Positions 47,981 through 58,921 are shown, numbered from the stretch's first letter. The stretch: 64,000 bases of DNA from Microtetraspora sp. NBRC 13810 (GCF_030268685.1 NZ_BSRQ01000007.1:1-64000), one strand, 5' to 3'. The notes: generated by a model from the sequence alone, not told the origin. Numbers and translations are program-made.

Positions 47981-49081
47981 ATGTCCGAACATCGGCCACC
48001 CGACGCCCTGAAATTCGCCTACTGGGTGCCCAACGTCAGCGGCGGGCTCGTCGTCAGCACCATCGAGCAGCGAACCGACTGGAGCTACGACTACAACCGC
48101 AGGCTGGCCGTCCTCGCGGAGCACAACGGGTTCGACTACGCGCTGAGCCAGGTGCGCTACATGGCGAGCTACGGCGCCGACAAACAGCACGAGTCGACCA
48201 GCTTCAGCCTCGCGCTGCTGCTCGCCACGGAGAGGCTGAAGGTCATCGCGGCCGTCCACCCCGGCCTGTGGCATCCGGGCGTGCTGGCCAAGCTCGGCGC
48301 GACCGCCGACCACCTGTCGGCCGGCCGGTTCGCGGTGAACGTGGTCAGCGGCTGGTTCAAGGGAGAGTTCACCGCCCTCGGCGAACCGTGGCTGGAACAC
48401 GACGAGCGTTACCGGCGCTCGGAGGAGTTCATCCGGGCGCTCAAGGAGATCTGGACCACCGACGGCGCCGAACTCGCGGGCGACTTCTACCGGATCCGCG
48501 ACTTCACACTCAAGCCGAAGCCGGTCCAGAGCCCGCACCCGGAGATCTTCCAGGGCGGGAACTCCACCGCCGCGCGGCAGATGGCCGGACGGGTGTCGGA
48601 CTGGTACTTCATGAACGGCAACTCCTTCGACGGCGTCCGCGAGCAGGTCGCCGAGGTGTCCGCCGTCGCCGCGGCGCACCGGCGCAGGGTCCGGTTCGGC
48701 CTGAACGGCTTCGTCGTCGCCCGCGACACCGAGGCCGAGGCGCACGACGTGCTACGGGAGATCATCGACAAGGCGGACCGGGAGGCCGTCGAAGGCTTCG
48801 GCGCCGCAGTCAGGCAGGCCGGGCAGTCCGCCGCCGACCGCAAGGGCATGTGGCAGGACTCCGACTTCTCCGACCTCGTTCAGTACAACGACGGGTTCCG
48901 CACCGGCCTCGTCGGCACCCCCGAGCAGGTCGCCCGGCGCATCGTCGAGTACCGCAGGCACGGCGTGGACCTGATGCTGCTCGGATTCCTGCACTACCTG
49001 GAGGACGTGGAGTACTTCGGCACCCGCGTGCTGCCCATCGTCCGCGAGCTGGAGGCCGGCCTGCTCACGGCCGCCCACTGA
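47981..49081 (+). CDS. sfnG: dimethylsulfone monooxygenase SfnG
   Basis: A 366-aa LLM-class flavin monooxygenase with the hallmark N-terminus LKFAYWVPNVSGGLVVSTIEQRTDWSYDYNRRLAVLAEHNGFDYALSQVRY and EIFQGGNSTAARQMAGRVSDWYFMNGN. SfnG uses reduced FMN and oxygen to cleave dimethylsulfone to methanesulfinate and formaldehyde, supplying sulfur when sulfate is scarce. GGAGTGACGCC precedes the ATG. It is followed by a DszC/SfnB-like gene, completing a sulfur-acquisition pair. A flavin reductase is not in the window. Confidence 0.9.
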   Translation: MSEHRPPDALKFAYWVPNVSGGLVVSTIEQRTDWSYDYNRRLAVLAEHNGFDYALSQVRYMASYGADKQHESTSFSLALLLATERLKVIAAVHPGLWHPGVLAKLGATADHLSAGRFAVNVVSGWFKGEFTALGEPWLEHDERYRRSEEFIRALKEIWTTDGAELAGDFYRIRDFTLKPKPVQSPHPEIFQGGNSTAARQMAGRVSDWYFMNGNSFDGVREQVAEVSAVAAAHRRRVRFGLNGFVVARDTEAEAHDVLREIIDKADREAVEGFGAAVRQAGQSAADRKGMWQDSDFSDLVQYNDGFRTGLVGTPEQVARRIVEYRRHGVDLMLLGFLHYLEDVEYFGTRVLPIVRELEAGLLTAAH

Positions 49082-49175
49082 CCGCCGGACCCGTACCGGA
49101 CCCTACCGGGCGCGAGCACCGGACCCACACCGGGCGCGAGCACCGGGCGCGAGGTTTTCGACAGGAGGAAAAACC

Positions 49176-50396
49176 GTGACGACCACCGAGATCCAGCACG
49201 ACTGGGCCGACAGGAAGAGCCCGGGTAACTCCGCCGAGTGGATCGAGCGAGCCGCGGAGGCGGCGGCCGTCCTCGCGATCGACGCCGCGAAACGCGACCG
49301 CGAGGCGCGGACCCCGCACACCGAGGTGCGGTTGCTGAAGGACGCGGGCCTGGTGACCCTGCTCGGCCCCGCCGAGCACGGCGGCGGCGGGCAGAACTGG
49401 CCGACCGCCTACCGGGTGGTCCGCGAGATCGCCAAGGCGGACGGCTCCATCGGCCAGCTCCTCGGCTACCACTACCTGTGGAACTGGGCCGCCCGTCTCG
49501 TCGGCACCCGGGAACAGTGGGAACGCGTCGAGGCCCAGGCGGCGCGCGAGGGCTGGTTCTTCGGCGGGGCCGTCAACCCGCGCGACGACGACATCGTGGT
49601 CCGCGACGAGGGCGACACGCTCACCTTCGACGGCCACAAGTCCTTCTCCACCGGCAGCAAGGTCTCCGACGTCACCGTCCTGGAAGGCGTGCTGGAGGGC
49701 ACGGAGAAACACGTCTTCGCGATCGTCCCCTCCGGCTCCCCCGGGCTGACCTTCAACTCCGACTGGGACAACATCGGCCAGCGGCTCACCGAGAGCGGCA
49801 GCGTCACGCTCTCCGGGGTGCGGGCCCCGTGGTCGGACGCGCTCGGGTACGTGGGCAGGGAGTTCCAGCCCAGGGTGTACACGACGCTCAACGTGCCGGT
49901 CATCCAGCTCGTGTTCGTCAACTTCTACCTGGGGATCGCGCGCGGCGCGCTGGAGACCGCCCTGGCGTACACCCGCGACCGCTCCCGCCCGTGGCTGCAC
50001 GGAGGCCACGAGCGGGCGGTCGACGAGCCCTACGTCATCGACACCTACGGCGACCTCAACGCCAAGCTGTGGGCGGCCGAGGCGCTCGCCGACCGGATCG
50101 CCGAAGAGGGCCTGTGGTTCCACGAGAACCCCGGCGAGGTCACCGAGCGGGCGCGGGGCGAGCACGAGGTACGGGTGGCCGCCGCCAAGGTACGGGCGAC
50201 GGACGTGGCGCTGGAGGTGACCAGCCGCATCTTCGAGGTGACCGGCGCCAGGGCGACCACGTCGAAGGAGGGGCTCGACCGCTTCTGGCGCAACATCCGC
50301 ACGCACACCCTGCACGACCCGGTCGCCTACAAGCGCCGCGAGGTCGGCGTCTACCTGCTCCGCGACGAGCTCCCCCAGCCCACCTGGTACTCATAG
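49176..50396 (+). CDS. acyl-CoA-dehydrogenase-fold flavoprotein, DszC/SfnB-like
   Basis: A 406-aa protein of the acyl-CoA dehydrogenase superfamily, in the subgroup of flavin-dependent monooxygenases such as DszC. It has AKADGSIGQLLGYHYLWNW, then FTGGAVNPRDDD-like FFGGAVNPRDDDIVV, and RIFEVTGARATTSKEGLDRFWRNIRTHTLHDPVAYKRREVGVYLL, the DszC-type ending. It likely oxidises a sulfur compound with FMNH2 supplied in trans. The GTG start has AGGAGGAA 5-9 bases upstream. The 94-bp gap after sfnG contains imperfect ACCGGGCGCGAGCACCGG repeats. Confidence 0.85.
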   Translation: MTTTEIQHDWADRKSPGNSAEWIERAAEAAAVLAIDAAKRDREARTPHTEVRLLKDAGLVTLLGPAEHGGGGQNWPTAYRVVREIAKADGSIGQLLGYHYLWNWAARLVGTREQWERVEAQAAREGWFFGGAVNPRDDDIVVRDEGDTLTFDGHKSFSTGSKVSDVTVLEGVLEGTEKHVFAIVPSGSPGLTFNSDWDNIGQRLTESGSVTLSGVRAPWSDALGYVGREFQPRVYTTLNVPVIQLVFVNFYLGIARGALETALAYTRDRSRPWLHGGHERAVDEPYVIDTYGDLNAKLWAAEALADRIAEEGLWFHENPGEVTERARGEHEVRVAAAKVRATDVALEVTSRIFEVTGARATTSKEGLDRFWRNIRTHTLHDPVAYKRREVGVYLLRDELPQPTWYS

Positions 50397-50546
50397 CGAG
50401 CGGCCACGGCGGCGCGCCGTCTCCCGTCACCCGGCCGCGGCTCCGTGTGGGACTTGAACTTGACGTAAACGGCAACTTCTAACGTCGACGTGGTCGTACC
50501 CGCGCGGGCATCCCCCGCGCGGTGTCCCGTCTGCCGAGGAGCCGCC

Positions 50547-50919
50547 ATGACCGCCGCCGTGCCCGCGACCCACCGGGAAGTGCGCCTGACCGCCCGCCTG
50601 CGCTGAGCCTTCACCCCCGGCCATCTCCGGGTCGTGCGGGTCCCGGTCCCCGAGCCGGGCCCCGGCCAGGTGCTCGTGCGCAACACGCTCATGAGCGTCA
50701 CCGCCGTGATGCGCACCCTGATGGAGAACGACGCCGGGCTGCCCATGCCACCTCTCGCAGGGCCGACCGCCTGGTTCGGGATCGTGCGGGGAGCCGAGGT
50801 ACGGCCCGGCGACACGGTGTTCGTCACCGGGGCGGCGGGCGGGGTCGGCACCATGGCCGGGCAGATCGCCCGGCCCCGCGGGGCCACCCGGGTGATCGGC
50901 AGCACCGGTTCCGCGCGAC
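50547..50919 (+). pseudogene. broken MDR-family NADP-dependent oxidoreductase
   Basis: An ATG at 50547 with GAGGAG upstream begins MTAAVPATHREVRLTAR, the start of zinc-independent MDR reductases (curcumin/prostaglandin reductase type). A TGA stop interrupts it at 50604-50606, after which the same frame continues AFTPGHLRVVRVPVPEPGPGQVLVRN. About 70 codons are then missing, and the NADP-binding part resumes PGDTVFVTGAAGGVGTMAGQIARPRG and ends near 50919. Stop plus deletions mean it is dead. Confidence 0.75.
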
Positions 50920-51184
50920 GTCCAGGCCCTCGTCCCCGTCCTGGACCTGACGTTCCCGCCGGACGGCGCCGGTGCCGGGCCTCTGCCGGAGGAGCTGGAC
51001 GGCTGCCCGGTCGCCCAGGTCACCGTCCGGCGGCTGGCCGACCTCGACGCGCGCATCGAACGGCTGACCGCGCTGCGCGACCGGCTCGGCGCGGCGCTCG
51101 CCGGCCAGTTCGGCGGCCTGTTCCCCGAGCCCGCCTCCGCGCCCGGCCGGGCGGGGAGGCGGGCTCGGCCCACCGGGGCGGCGC
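50914..51184 (+). pseudogene. remnant resembling a MerR regulator C-terminus
   Basis: In a new frame the sequence reads DVQALVPVLDLTFPPD, then VAQVTVRRLADLDARIERLTALRDRLGAALA, the dimerisation helix pattern seen at the end of MerR-family regulators. There is no DNA-binding half and no start codon, and the 5' side runs straight into the MDR remnant. Likely a deletion fused the remains of a reductase and of its regulator. Assignment to MerR is by resemblance only. Confidence 0.4.
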
Positions 51185-52342
51185 TCACGGGCGGAACTGG
51201 AGGAGCCCGTGGCCGCCGTCCACCCGCCAGGACGAGGATGCGGCGTCGAGAGCGGCAAGCGTCGCCGGGGCGATCCCCACGACGACGTCGGACTTGAGGG
51301 TGCGCAACGCCGCGACGGTGCCGGGGAAGTAGGCGGTCGCCGCGGCGAAGGGCGTGCCGGGCGGCCAGGCCCGGTCGCCGACGAGCCGCCGGTAGTTGAG
51401 GTCGCCCTTCATGACGGTGACCGACGCGGCGCGGAACCGGGCGGCGAGGTCGTCCGGCAGCCGCCGGTAGGACCAGGGCGAGCAGGAGAAGTCGTGGGCC
51501 TCCGGGGTGAACGCGCCCGTGTCCGCCGCCCGGCCGAGCCGCCGGGCGACCTCCCGGGCCTCGCCGCCGGCTCCGGCCAGCCGGTCCAGGCAGGCGTCGA
51601 GGTCGTGCGCGGTCGCGTCGGACACGTAGTAGGGGTGCGGCTTGAGGTGCAGGGTCACCGACGCGGCGAGGTCGTGCGCGAGGAGGTGGTCGATGAGGAC
51701 CAGGTCGGCGACCAGCTCGCGCCCGGCGTTGTCGGCGACCACGACGACGTCGGCAGCCGGCCCGAACGCGGCCCACAGCGGGTCGCCGTCGTCGGCCACC
51801 AGCCGCTCCTCCAGGCTCGCCGCGTGCCCGAGCCGGAAGCTGAGGTCGGCCCGGTTGCCCCACAGCGCCGCGAGCAGCTTGGCCCGGCCGCTCTCGGCGG
51901 CGGGCAGCCGCCGCAGCTCCTCCAGCGCGGCCAGGTCGCGGGCCATCTCCCCGCTCGTCAGCTCGGCGGCCTTGAGGTGCCCGAACGGGTCCGCGCCGGC
52001 GGCCGGACCGGACTCGAAGAAGCCGACGGCGTCGAGGATCCGCCGGTAGAAGTAGGACTCCGACCACAGGAACGGGGCGTCCATCCACGGTTTGCCGAAG
52101 TGGGCGGCCCCCCAGGACGCCCAGAGGTCCCGGTCGTGCGCGTGCGGGCCGAGCGGCTCCATCACCCCGGAGAAGATCTCCGTCAGCAGGCCGTCCAGCG
52201 CCGCGCTCCCGGGACCTGCGGGGTGGGCGTCCTTGAGCCGTTCGATCAGCCTGGGCGTCCGCTCGTGCCAGACCTGCCAGGCGAAGCCGTCCGGGTCGCC
52301 GTTCAGCAGTTCCGGCGGCAGGTTGTTCTCCGGCACGGACAC
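51185..52342 (-). CDS. ARMT1/DUF89-type damage-control phosphatase-like protein
   Basis: A 385-aa protein with DUF89/ARMT1 features: the metal site VVVADNAGRELVADLVLIDHLL, HLKPHPYYVSDAT, and VTVMKGDLNYRRLVGD. Members of this family dephosphorylate damaged or reactive phosphometabolites such as fructose-1-phosphate and 4'-phosphopantetheine. The GTG at 52342 is chosen because GGAGGAG lies 7 bases before it; an ATG at 52357 is upstream of that site. It stands alone between two decayed genes and a flavoprotein. Confidence 0.85.
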   Translation of the reverse strand: MSVPENNLPPELLNGDPDGFAWQVWHERTPRLIERLKDAHPAGPGSAALDGLLTEIFSGVMEPLGPHAHDRDLWASWGAAHFGKPWMDAPFLWSESYFYRRILDAVGFFESGPAAGADPFGHLKAAELTSGEMARDLAALEELRRLPAAESGRAKLLAALWGNRADLSFRLGHAASLEERLVADDGDPLWAAFGPAADVVVVADNAGRELVADLVLIDHLLAHDLAASVTLHLKPHPYYVSDATAHDLDACLDRLAGAGGEAREVARRLGRAADTGAFTPEAHDFSCSPWSYRRLPDDLAARFRAASVTVMKGDLNYRRLVGDRAWPPGTPFAAATAYFPGTVAALRTLKSDVVVGIAPATLAALDAASSSWRVDGGHGLLQFRP

Positions 52343-52518
52343 TTCGCTCCTCCTCATCGGCGGGCATGGGACTCCGCCACCGTACCGCCGTCCCGCACGC
52401 CGGGCCCCGCGCGGGCCACCGTCCCGCGCGTGCCCGGCCCCGCGCGGGCCGCCGTACCCGCCGGCCCGTGCGCCCGGCCCCGCGGCGCGGGCGGCGCGCT
52501 CGCCGGACCGGCAGCCGG

Positions 52519-53634
52519 TCAGCGGACGCCGGTGCCCGGGGTGCCGGCCGCCTCCAGGATCAGCTTCGCGTCGTCGACCGGCGGGTGAATGAGGCCCAGG
52601 ATCCGGTCCTTGACCTCCTTCGCCTCCACCCCGGTCAGCCGGATCCGGCGGTCCCAGCCGGTGGTGGTGACGGCGCCGGCCGCGCCGAGGTCGAGGCAGG
52701 TGACGTACGGATCGGGGGCGAAGTCCGTCAGCGGCAGGCCGAGCAGGTCGGCGGCGGCGTTGTGCCCGGCCACCTTTCCCATCGGGATGGCGTGCTGGCA
52801 GCACTGGAGGACGCGACGGCCGGCGTCGGCCTCGGCCGCGGCGACGTCTCCGGCGGCGAAGACGTTCCCGCTCACGCGCAGCCGCCGGTCCACCTCCAGG
52901 CGGCCGAGTTCGTCCCGGGCGGCCGGGATCTGGGCCGTGAGCGCGCTGGCCCGCACCCCGGCCGTCCACACGACCACGTCGGCCGGCACCCTGCCGCCGT
53001 CGGTGAGCACCGCCTCCCGGTCGTCCACCGCGCTCAGGCCGACGCCGAGCCGCACCTTCACCCCCAGCTCGGCGAGCGCCGACTCGATCGCGGGCCGCGG
53101 CTCGGGCCCCAGCTCCGGGCCGACGACACCGGCGCGTTCCACCAGGACCACGTCACCACGGCCGGCCAGCTCGGTGGCCACCTCCAGGCCGGTGAACCCC
53201 GCGCCGACGACCACGGCGGTGAACCTGCCGAGCCCCGCCAGCCGGGCCGCCAGCCGGGCCGTCCCCTCCGCGGTGTCGACGTCGAAAAGGCGCTCGGCGC
53301 CGGGCAGCCCGGGCCGGACCAGGCGGCTGCCCGAGGCGAGCACGAGCCGGTCGTAACCGACCGCGCGCCCGCCGGCGACGACCCGGCTCCGCTCCGGGTC
53401 GATCTCGGTGACCTTCGCCCGCAGATGCTCGACCCCGACCGGCGCGAGGACCCGCCTCAACGGCACCCGGGACGCCTGCGGGTCCAGCCGGTGCAACCTG
53501 GGCCGCAGCACGAGATCCTCGTCCGGCGTGACGACGGTGATCCGGAGCGCGGCCCCGTCACCGCGCACCCGCGCCGCCGCGGCGGCACTCCACACGCCCG
53601 CGAATCCCCCGCCGACGATCACAATATGAGACAT
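52519..53634 (-). CDS. NDH-2-like FAD/NAD(P) oxidoreductase
   Basis: A 371-aa flavoprotein: FAD motif HIVIVGGGFAGVWSAAAAARV, NAD motif FTAVVVGAGFTGLEVATELAG, second FAD motif GNVFAAGDVAA and a C-terminal QHAIPMGKVAGHNAAADLLG. It matches type II NADH dehydrogenase relatives, but the long membrane-binding C-terminus of true NDH-2 is missing, so it may be a soluble dehydrogenase. ATG at 53634. From 53635 to 53886 there is no gene. Confidence 0.85.
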   Translation of the reverse strand: MSHIVIVGGGFAGVWSAAAAARVRGDGAALRITVVTPDEDLVLRPRLHRLDPQASRVPLRRVLAPVGVEHLRAKVTEIDPERSRVVAGGRAVGYDRLVLASGSRLVRPGLPGAERLFDVDTAEGTARLAARLAGLGRFTAVVVGAGFTGLEVATELAGRGDVVLVERAGVVGPELGPEPRPAIESALAELGVKVRLGVGLSAVDDREAVLTDGGRVPADVVVWTAGVRASALTAQIPAARDELGRLEVDRRLRVSGNVFAAGDVAAAEADAGRRVLQCCQHAIPMGKVAGHNAAADLLGLPLTDFAPDPYVTCLDLGAAGAVTTTGWDRRIRLTGVEAKEVKDRILGLIHPPVDDAKLILEAAGTPGTGVR

Positions 53635-53886
53635 CGTGGCCTTCCCCTCTCGCTTGCCGCAACAAGGACGGGACAGGTGACTCCGATGTGACACAGAAGG
53701 GGCGCTTGTTCGCTGAAAGCAATAGGGATAGGCCGTGCGACCGCAGGTCTCCTATCGTGTACCCGTACAGCTGTTCGACGATCGGCGGCGGCTTTCGCAG
53801 GCTTTTCCTATGGTCGCGGGCCGTGACGCGGTCCCGCCGCGGGGGCGTGACCGGGCAGGCGAATTCCTTTTCCTTGGGGAGCGGAT

Positions 53887-54903
53887 ATGGGGTCAACCGC
53901 AGTTGTACGAGTGGACGAAGTGGCGCCCGCCGACCGGTTCGACTACTGGTGGGAGGCCGTGTCGCAGTCGGTGATCTCGGTCGACGCGGCCAGCGAGCGC
54001 GCCGACGACTTCTGGGGCGAAATGCGGATGATGAATTTCGGCGTGGTGCAGCTCGGCCGGGTGCGCTGCAATTCGTTCGAAGCGCGGCGCACCCCGCGCC
54101 GGATCCGCCAGTCCGATCCCGGCTATTACCAGATGACCGTCACCCTCAGCGGCGCGTCCGGCATACGGCAGATGGACCGGGAGGCCACGATGCGCCCAGG
54201 GGAATTCGTGTTGTACGACACTTCCCGGACCTTCAACGCCTGGACGACCGCGGATTTCTCCCCGGAGACCGCCGACAACCCCGTCGAGGGGCGCGGCGGG
54301 CTGGTGCTCGGTTTCTCCCGTGACGTCCTGCCGATCGGCGAGGCCGAGATCCGGCGGCTCCTGGCGGTCCGGCTCTCCGGGCGGGAGGACGTCGGCGCCC
54401 TGCTCGTCAACGTGCTGCACCGGCTGACCAAGGAGGGCGAGCGTTACGCGCCGGAGGACGCGGTGCGGGTCTCCCACATCCTGCTCGACCTGCTCGCCGC
54501 CACGCTGACCAAGGCGCTCGGCGAGAAGTCCACCGCGTCGCTGAGCGACCCCCGGCAGGTGCTGCTCATGCAGGTGATGGCGTTCATCGAGCGGCACCTC
54601 GACGACGGCGGGCTGAGCCCGGCGACGATCGCGGCGGCGCACAGCATCTCGGTCCGGCATCTGCACCGGCTCTTCGAGTCGCAGGACGTCGGCGTCGCCG
54701 GCTGGATCCGGCGGCGCAGGCTGGAGAGGTGCCGCGCCGAGCTGGCCGACCCGTCGAGGCGCCGGGTCACGGTGCGCGCCATCGCCCGGCGCTGGGGCTT
54801 CCACAACGAGGCCCACTTCAGCCGGACCTTCAGCGCCGCGTTCGGTCTCTCCCCCACGGCCTACCGGCGGCAGGCCGGCCAGGCGGGGCACCCGGAGCGA
54901 TGA
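53887..54903 (+). CDS. AraC-family regulator with AraC-like ligand domain
   Basis: A 338-aa regulator. Residues about 10-190 form the AraC_binding_2-type sensor (VAPADRFDYWWEAVSQSVISVD...FVLYDTSRTFN), and residues about 235-330 hold the AraC HTH (TIAAAHSISVRHLHRLFESQDVGVAGWIRRRRLERCRAEL and IARRWGFHNEAHFSRTFSAAFGLSPTAYRRQ). The class often governs secondary metabolism or stress genes. GGGGAGCGG lies before the ATG. Divergent from the NDH-2-like gene, its probable target. Confidence 0.9.
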   Translation: MGSTAVVRVDEVAPADRFDYWWEAVSQSVISVDAASERADDFWGEMRMMNFGVVQLGRVRCNSFEARRTPRRIRQSDPGYYQMTVTLSGASGIRQMDREATMRPGEFVLYDTSRTFNAWTTADFSPETADNPVEGRGGLVLGFSRDVLPIGEAEIRRLLAVRLSGREDVGALLVNVLHRLTKEGERYAPEDAVRVSHILLDLLAATLTKALGEKSTASLSDPRQVLLMQVMAFIERHLDDGGLSPATIAAAHSISVRHLHRLFESQDVGVAGWIRRRRLERCRAELADPSRRRVTVRAIARRWGFHNEAHFSRTFSAAFGLSPTAYRRQAGQAGHPER

Positions 54904-54953
54904 CACCCGTCCCGCCTCGTCGAAGTTCGTGCGGTCGCCGGTAGGTTGATGCC

Positions 54954-55643
54954 ATGCCGCGCGACACGCTGACCCGGGAACAGATCGTCCGGGCGGCCAT
55001 CGAGGTGCTGGACGCCGAGGGCGTGGCCGGGCTGAACATGCGGCGGCTCGGCGCCCAGCTCGGTGCGGCGGCCACCGCGATGTACTACCACGTGAAGAGC
55101 AAGGACGAACTCGTGGTGCTCGCCGCCGACCACGTCTGGGGCGAGATCGAGCTGCCGGACCCGGACGAGGTCGGGTGGCGGGAGGCCACGGCGGCGCTGG
55201 CCCACGGCGCGCACGCGATGATCAGCCGGCACTACTGGCTGCTGCCGGCCATGAGCACGCACCTCGTCTACGGTTCCGGCAAGGCCCGCTACGACGACCA
55301 CTGCCTGGCCGTCTACGAAGCCGCCGGTTTCACCGGCCCGGAGGCCGACCAGGCCGCCGCGACGGTCCTGATGTTCGTGATCGGCGCCGCGCAGGGCGAG
55401 GCCGCCGAGTCGGCCTGGCGGGCTCAGCTGCGCCGCACCGGGGCCGACGAGGAGCAGCGGCTGCGGGACACGCTGGCGCGCATCACCGAGATCGCACGGC
55501 GGTTTCCCCGGCTGCGCGCGCGCACCACGCCCTCGGTGGACGCCGCCCCCGCCCTGCCGGACGAGGACAGCTTCGAGTTCGGCCTGCGCACCATCGTCGA
55601 CGGCCTCGCGGCCCGGCTCTCCACCCACCGGCCGCGCCTTTAG
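54954..55643 (+). CDS. TetR-family regulator (TetR_C type)
   Basis: A 229-aa protein. The HTH at residues 5-52 reads LTREQIVRAAIEVLDAEGVAGLNMRRLGAQLGAAATAMYYHVKSKDEL, and the C-terminal domain has the pattern of tetracycline-repressor class proteins (WREATAALAHGAHAMISRHYWLLPAMSTH). TAGGTT at about 54941 is 7 bases before the ATG, suggesting a leaderless start. No efflux gene is adjacent, so the target is unknown. Confidence 0.88.
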   Translation: MPRDTLTREQIVRAAIEVLDAEGVAGLNMRRLGAQLGAAATAMYYHVKSKDELVVLAADHVWGEIELPDPDEVGWREATAALAHGAHAMISRHYWLLPAMSTHLVYGSGKARYDDHCLAVYEAAGFTGPEADQAAATVLMFVIGAAQGEAAESAWRAQLRRTGADEEQRLRDTLARITEIARRFPRLRARTTPSVDAAPALPDEDSFEFGLRTIVDGLAARLSTHRPRL

Positions 55644-55650
55644 AGCCGCG

Positions 55651-55714
55651 ACCGGCACCTGACCGGCGGATCGGCAGCTCGGCCCAGAGGGCCGATGCCG
55701 GTGTCGGTGCCGGT
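55651..55714. terminator. branched hairpin between tetR and argG
   Basis: ACCGGCACC (55651-55659) pairs with GGTGCCGGT (55706-55714), with a nested ATCGGC/GCCGAT stem. It lies between two convergent genes. Part of the right side is a run of GTGCCG hexamers. Confidence 0.5.
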
Positions 55715-55719
55715 GCCGG

Positions 55720-57246
<1,527 letters not shown>

Positions 57247-58110
57247 TCAGGACGGGCTCAGAAGGGCGCGCACCTCCCGCACGATGACCCCGGGCGCCTC
57301 CACCGGCACCATGTGCCCGCTCCCCTCGGCCCACACATGCCTGCCCTGGGGATGCGACCGGGCCAGCCGCTGGTGACTGGCGGCGATCTGGGCCTGCATG
57401 CCGCCGGAGCGCTTCTTGCCGGCGGCCGCGGAGATGAGCGTGACGGGGACGTCGGGCAGCGGCCTGCCCTCGCTCACCTGCCGCAGCGCGCGGAAGCCCG
57501 CCGCCAGGTGCCGCGCCTCGGCCCGGTGGGCGCGCAGGGCCGCCGTGGTGAACTCCTCGCCGCGTGACTCCGCGACCATGTCGGGCGGGAACCGCCGGTA
57601 CAGGCGGCGTCCGGCCAGGGCTCCCATGATGCCGAGCCCGGCCAGGGGGACGGTGAGGAGGTGGGTCACGGCGCCGAGCGCGGCGAGCGCCCTACCGGAG
57701 TAGAAGTCACAGTCCTCGGCGGCCTGGTCCACGAGGACCAGGCCGACCACGAGCTCGGGACGGCGGTAGGCGAGCAGGCGGCAGATCGGCCCGCCGAGAC
57801 TGTGCCCGACCAGGACGAAGGGCCCGCCGCCGACGGAGCCGAGCAGGTCTTCCAGGTCGTCGGCGATCCGCTCCAGCGTCCGGGGGGCGGCGTCCGGTTC
57901 GCTGCGGCCGAATCCCGCGCGGTCATAGGAGAGCGTCCCGGCGCTCCGCGCCACCTCCCCCTGCACCAGGCCCCAGATCGTCCGGGAACCGCTCCCCCCG
58001 GCCTCGAACACGACCGGCGGGCCGCCGTCGCCCGCCGTGACGTAATGCAGCCTGCGGCCGTCGCGGGTGGTGGCGTATCCCGGTCTTCCGAAAGCGCTGG
58101 CCTCGATCAT
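57247..58110 (-). CDS. alpha/beta hydrolase
   Basis: A 287-aa alpha/beta-hydrolase with nucleophile elbow LVGHSLGGPICRLLAYRRPE, oxyanion region PVVFEAGGSGSRTIW, and catalytic His in WAEGSGHMVPVEAP. Substrate unknown; the family includes esterases and lipases. AGGGAG stands 8 bases before the ATG at 58110. It has its own unit; repeats derived from the next gene lie upstream. Confidence 0.87.
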   Translation of the reverse strand: MIEASAFGRPGYATTRDGRRLHYVTAGDGGPPVVFEAGGSGSRTIWGLVQGEVARSAGTLSYDRAGFGRSEPDAAPRTLERIADDLEDLLGSVGGGPFVLVGHSLGGPICRLLAYRRPELVVGLVLVDQAAEDCDFYSGRALAALGAVTHLLTVPLAGLGIMGALAGRRLYRRFPPDMVAESRGEEFTTAALRAHRAEARHLAAGFRALRQVSEGRPLPDVPVTLISAAAGKKRSGGMQAQIAASHQRLARSHPQGRHVWAEGSGHMVPVEAPGVIVREVRALLSPS

Positions 58111-58225
58111 GATCAGGACTCCCTGGCTGCCGGGTGTGATCACCCTAGCCGCCGCGAGACGAGGGAAGCGGCGGAGAGGGCCAGGGGCTCCTCTCCGCCG
58201 CTGATGGGCCCGGGGCTACGGACCC

Positions 58226-58399
58226 GGGGCTACGGGGCCGGAGTCAGGTCGGCTGCACGGTCACGGGCCCGGGGCTACGGGGCCGGAGTCAGGTCGGGCG
58301 CACGGTCACGGCCGGGGCTACGGGGCCGGGGTCAGGTCGGCCGCGCGGTCACGGCCGGGGCTACGGGGCCGGGGTCAGGTCGGCCGCGCGGTCGACGTG
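58226..58399. repeat. four 43-45-bp tandem copies of the protease gene end
   Basis: Units begin GGGGCTACGG at 58226, 58271, 58314 and 58357. The last unit is the true end of the protease gene (coding ADLTPAP and the stop at 58361-58363). The other three repeat that end, each with its own stop, downstream of the gene. A partial copy at 58212 precedes them. They share about 85-95 percent identity by eye. Confidence 0.8.
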
Positions 58400-58921
58400 C
58401 AGTTCGTTGAACTCGACGAGCGGGGTCGCGCCGGCGAAGTTGCTGTCCACCTCGGCTCGCTCGGCCGCGCTCGGGGTGGCGTTGGCGCAGCTCACCGGGG
58501 CGCTGGAGCCGGACATCAGGTCGGAGCAGCGGCCGGTGCGCCGGTCGGGCAGGCCGAGGATGTGGCCGATCTCGTGGGTGGCGATGCGCAGGTGGTTGTA
58601 CCCCTGGGCGGTCGCCTCCCTGCCGATCCAGATGGTGCCCCGGCCCAGGCTGGTGGGCAGCGCCCGGGGCCAGCCGTTGTCGGCGTACACCACGAAGTCG
58701 GCGGGGGTGCCCGCCACCAGCCTGACGTTGGAGACGTTGGAGTTCCACAGCCGCGCCGCCTGGTCGACGACGCCGCGGAACTCGGCGGCTCGGCTGGCGT
58801 CGTACCTGAGCACCCGGGCCGCGGCGGCGCCCTCCTGCGCGGACGCGGCGGGGGCGGGCGACAGGGTGACGAGGAAGGTGAATCCTAAGAGGACGGCGAC
58901 GGTGCGGAGGATTCTGGACAC
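58361..58921 (-). CDS. secreted snapalysin-type metalloprotease
   Basis: A 186-aa zinc endopeptidase. A signal peptide (about residues 1-28, ending SAQ) precedes a metzincin domain with ATHEIGHILGLPD, the HExxHxxGxxD zinc site, and SDLMSG, the Met-turn. It matches small neutral proteases (snapalysin) of Streptomyces in size and motifs and would cut proteins outside the cell. The GTG at 58921 has GGAG about 11 bases away, a little far. Its 3' end is duplicated downstream. Confidence 0.88.
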   Translation of the reverse strand: MSRILRTVAVLLGFTFLVTLSPAPAASAQEGAAAARVLRYDASRAAEFRGVVDQAARLWNSNVSNVRLVAGTPADFVVYADNGWPRALPTSLGRGTIWIGREATAQGYNHLRIATHEIGHILGLPDRRTGRCSDLMSGSSAPVSCANATPSAAERAEVDSNFAGATPLVEFNELHVDRAADLTPAP

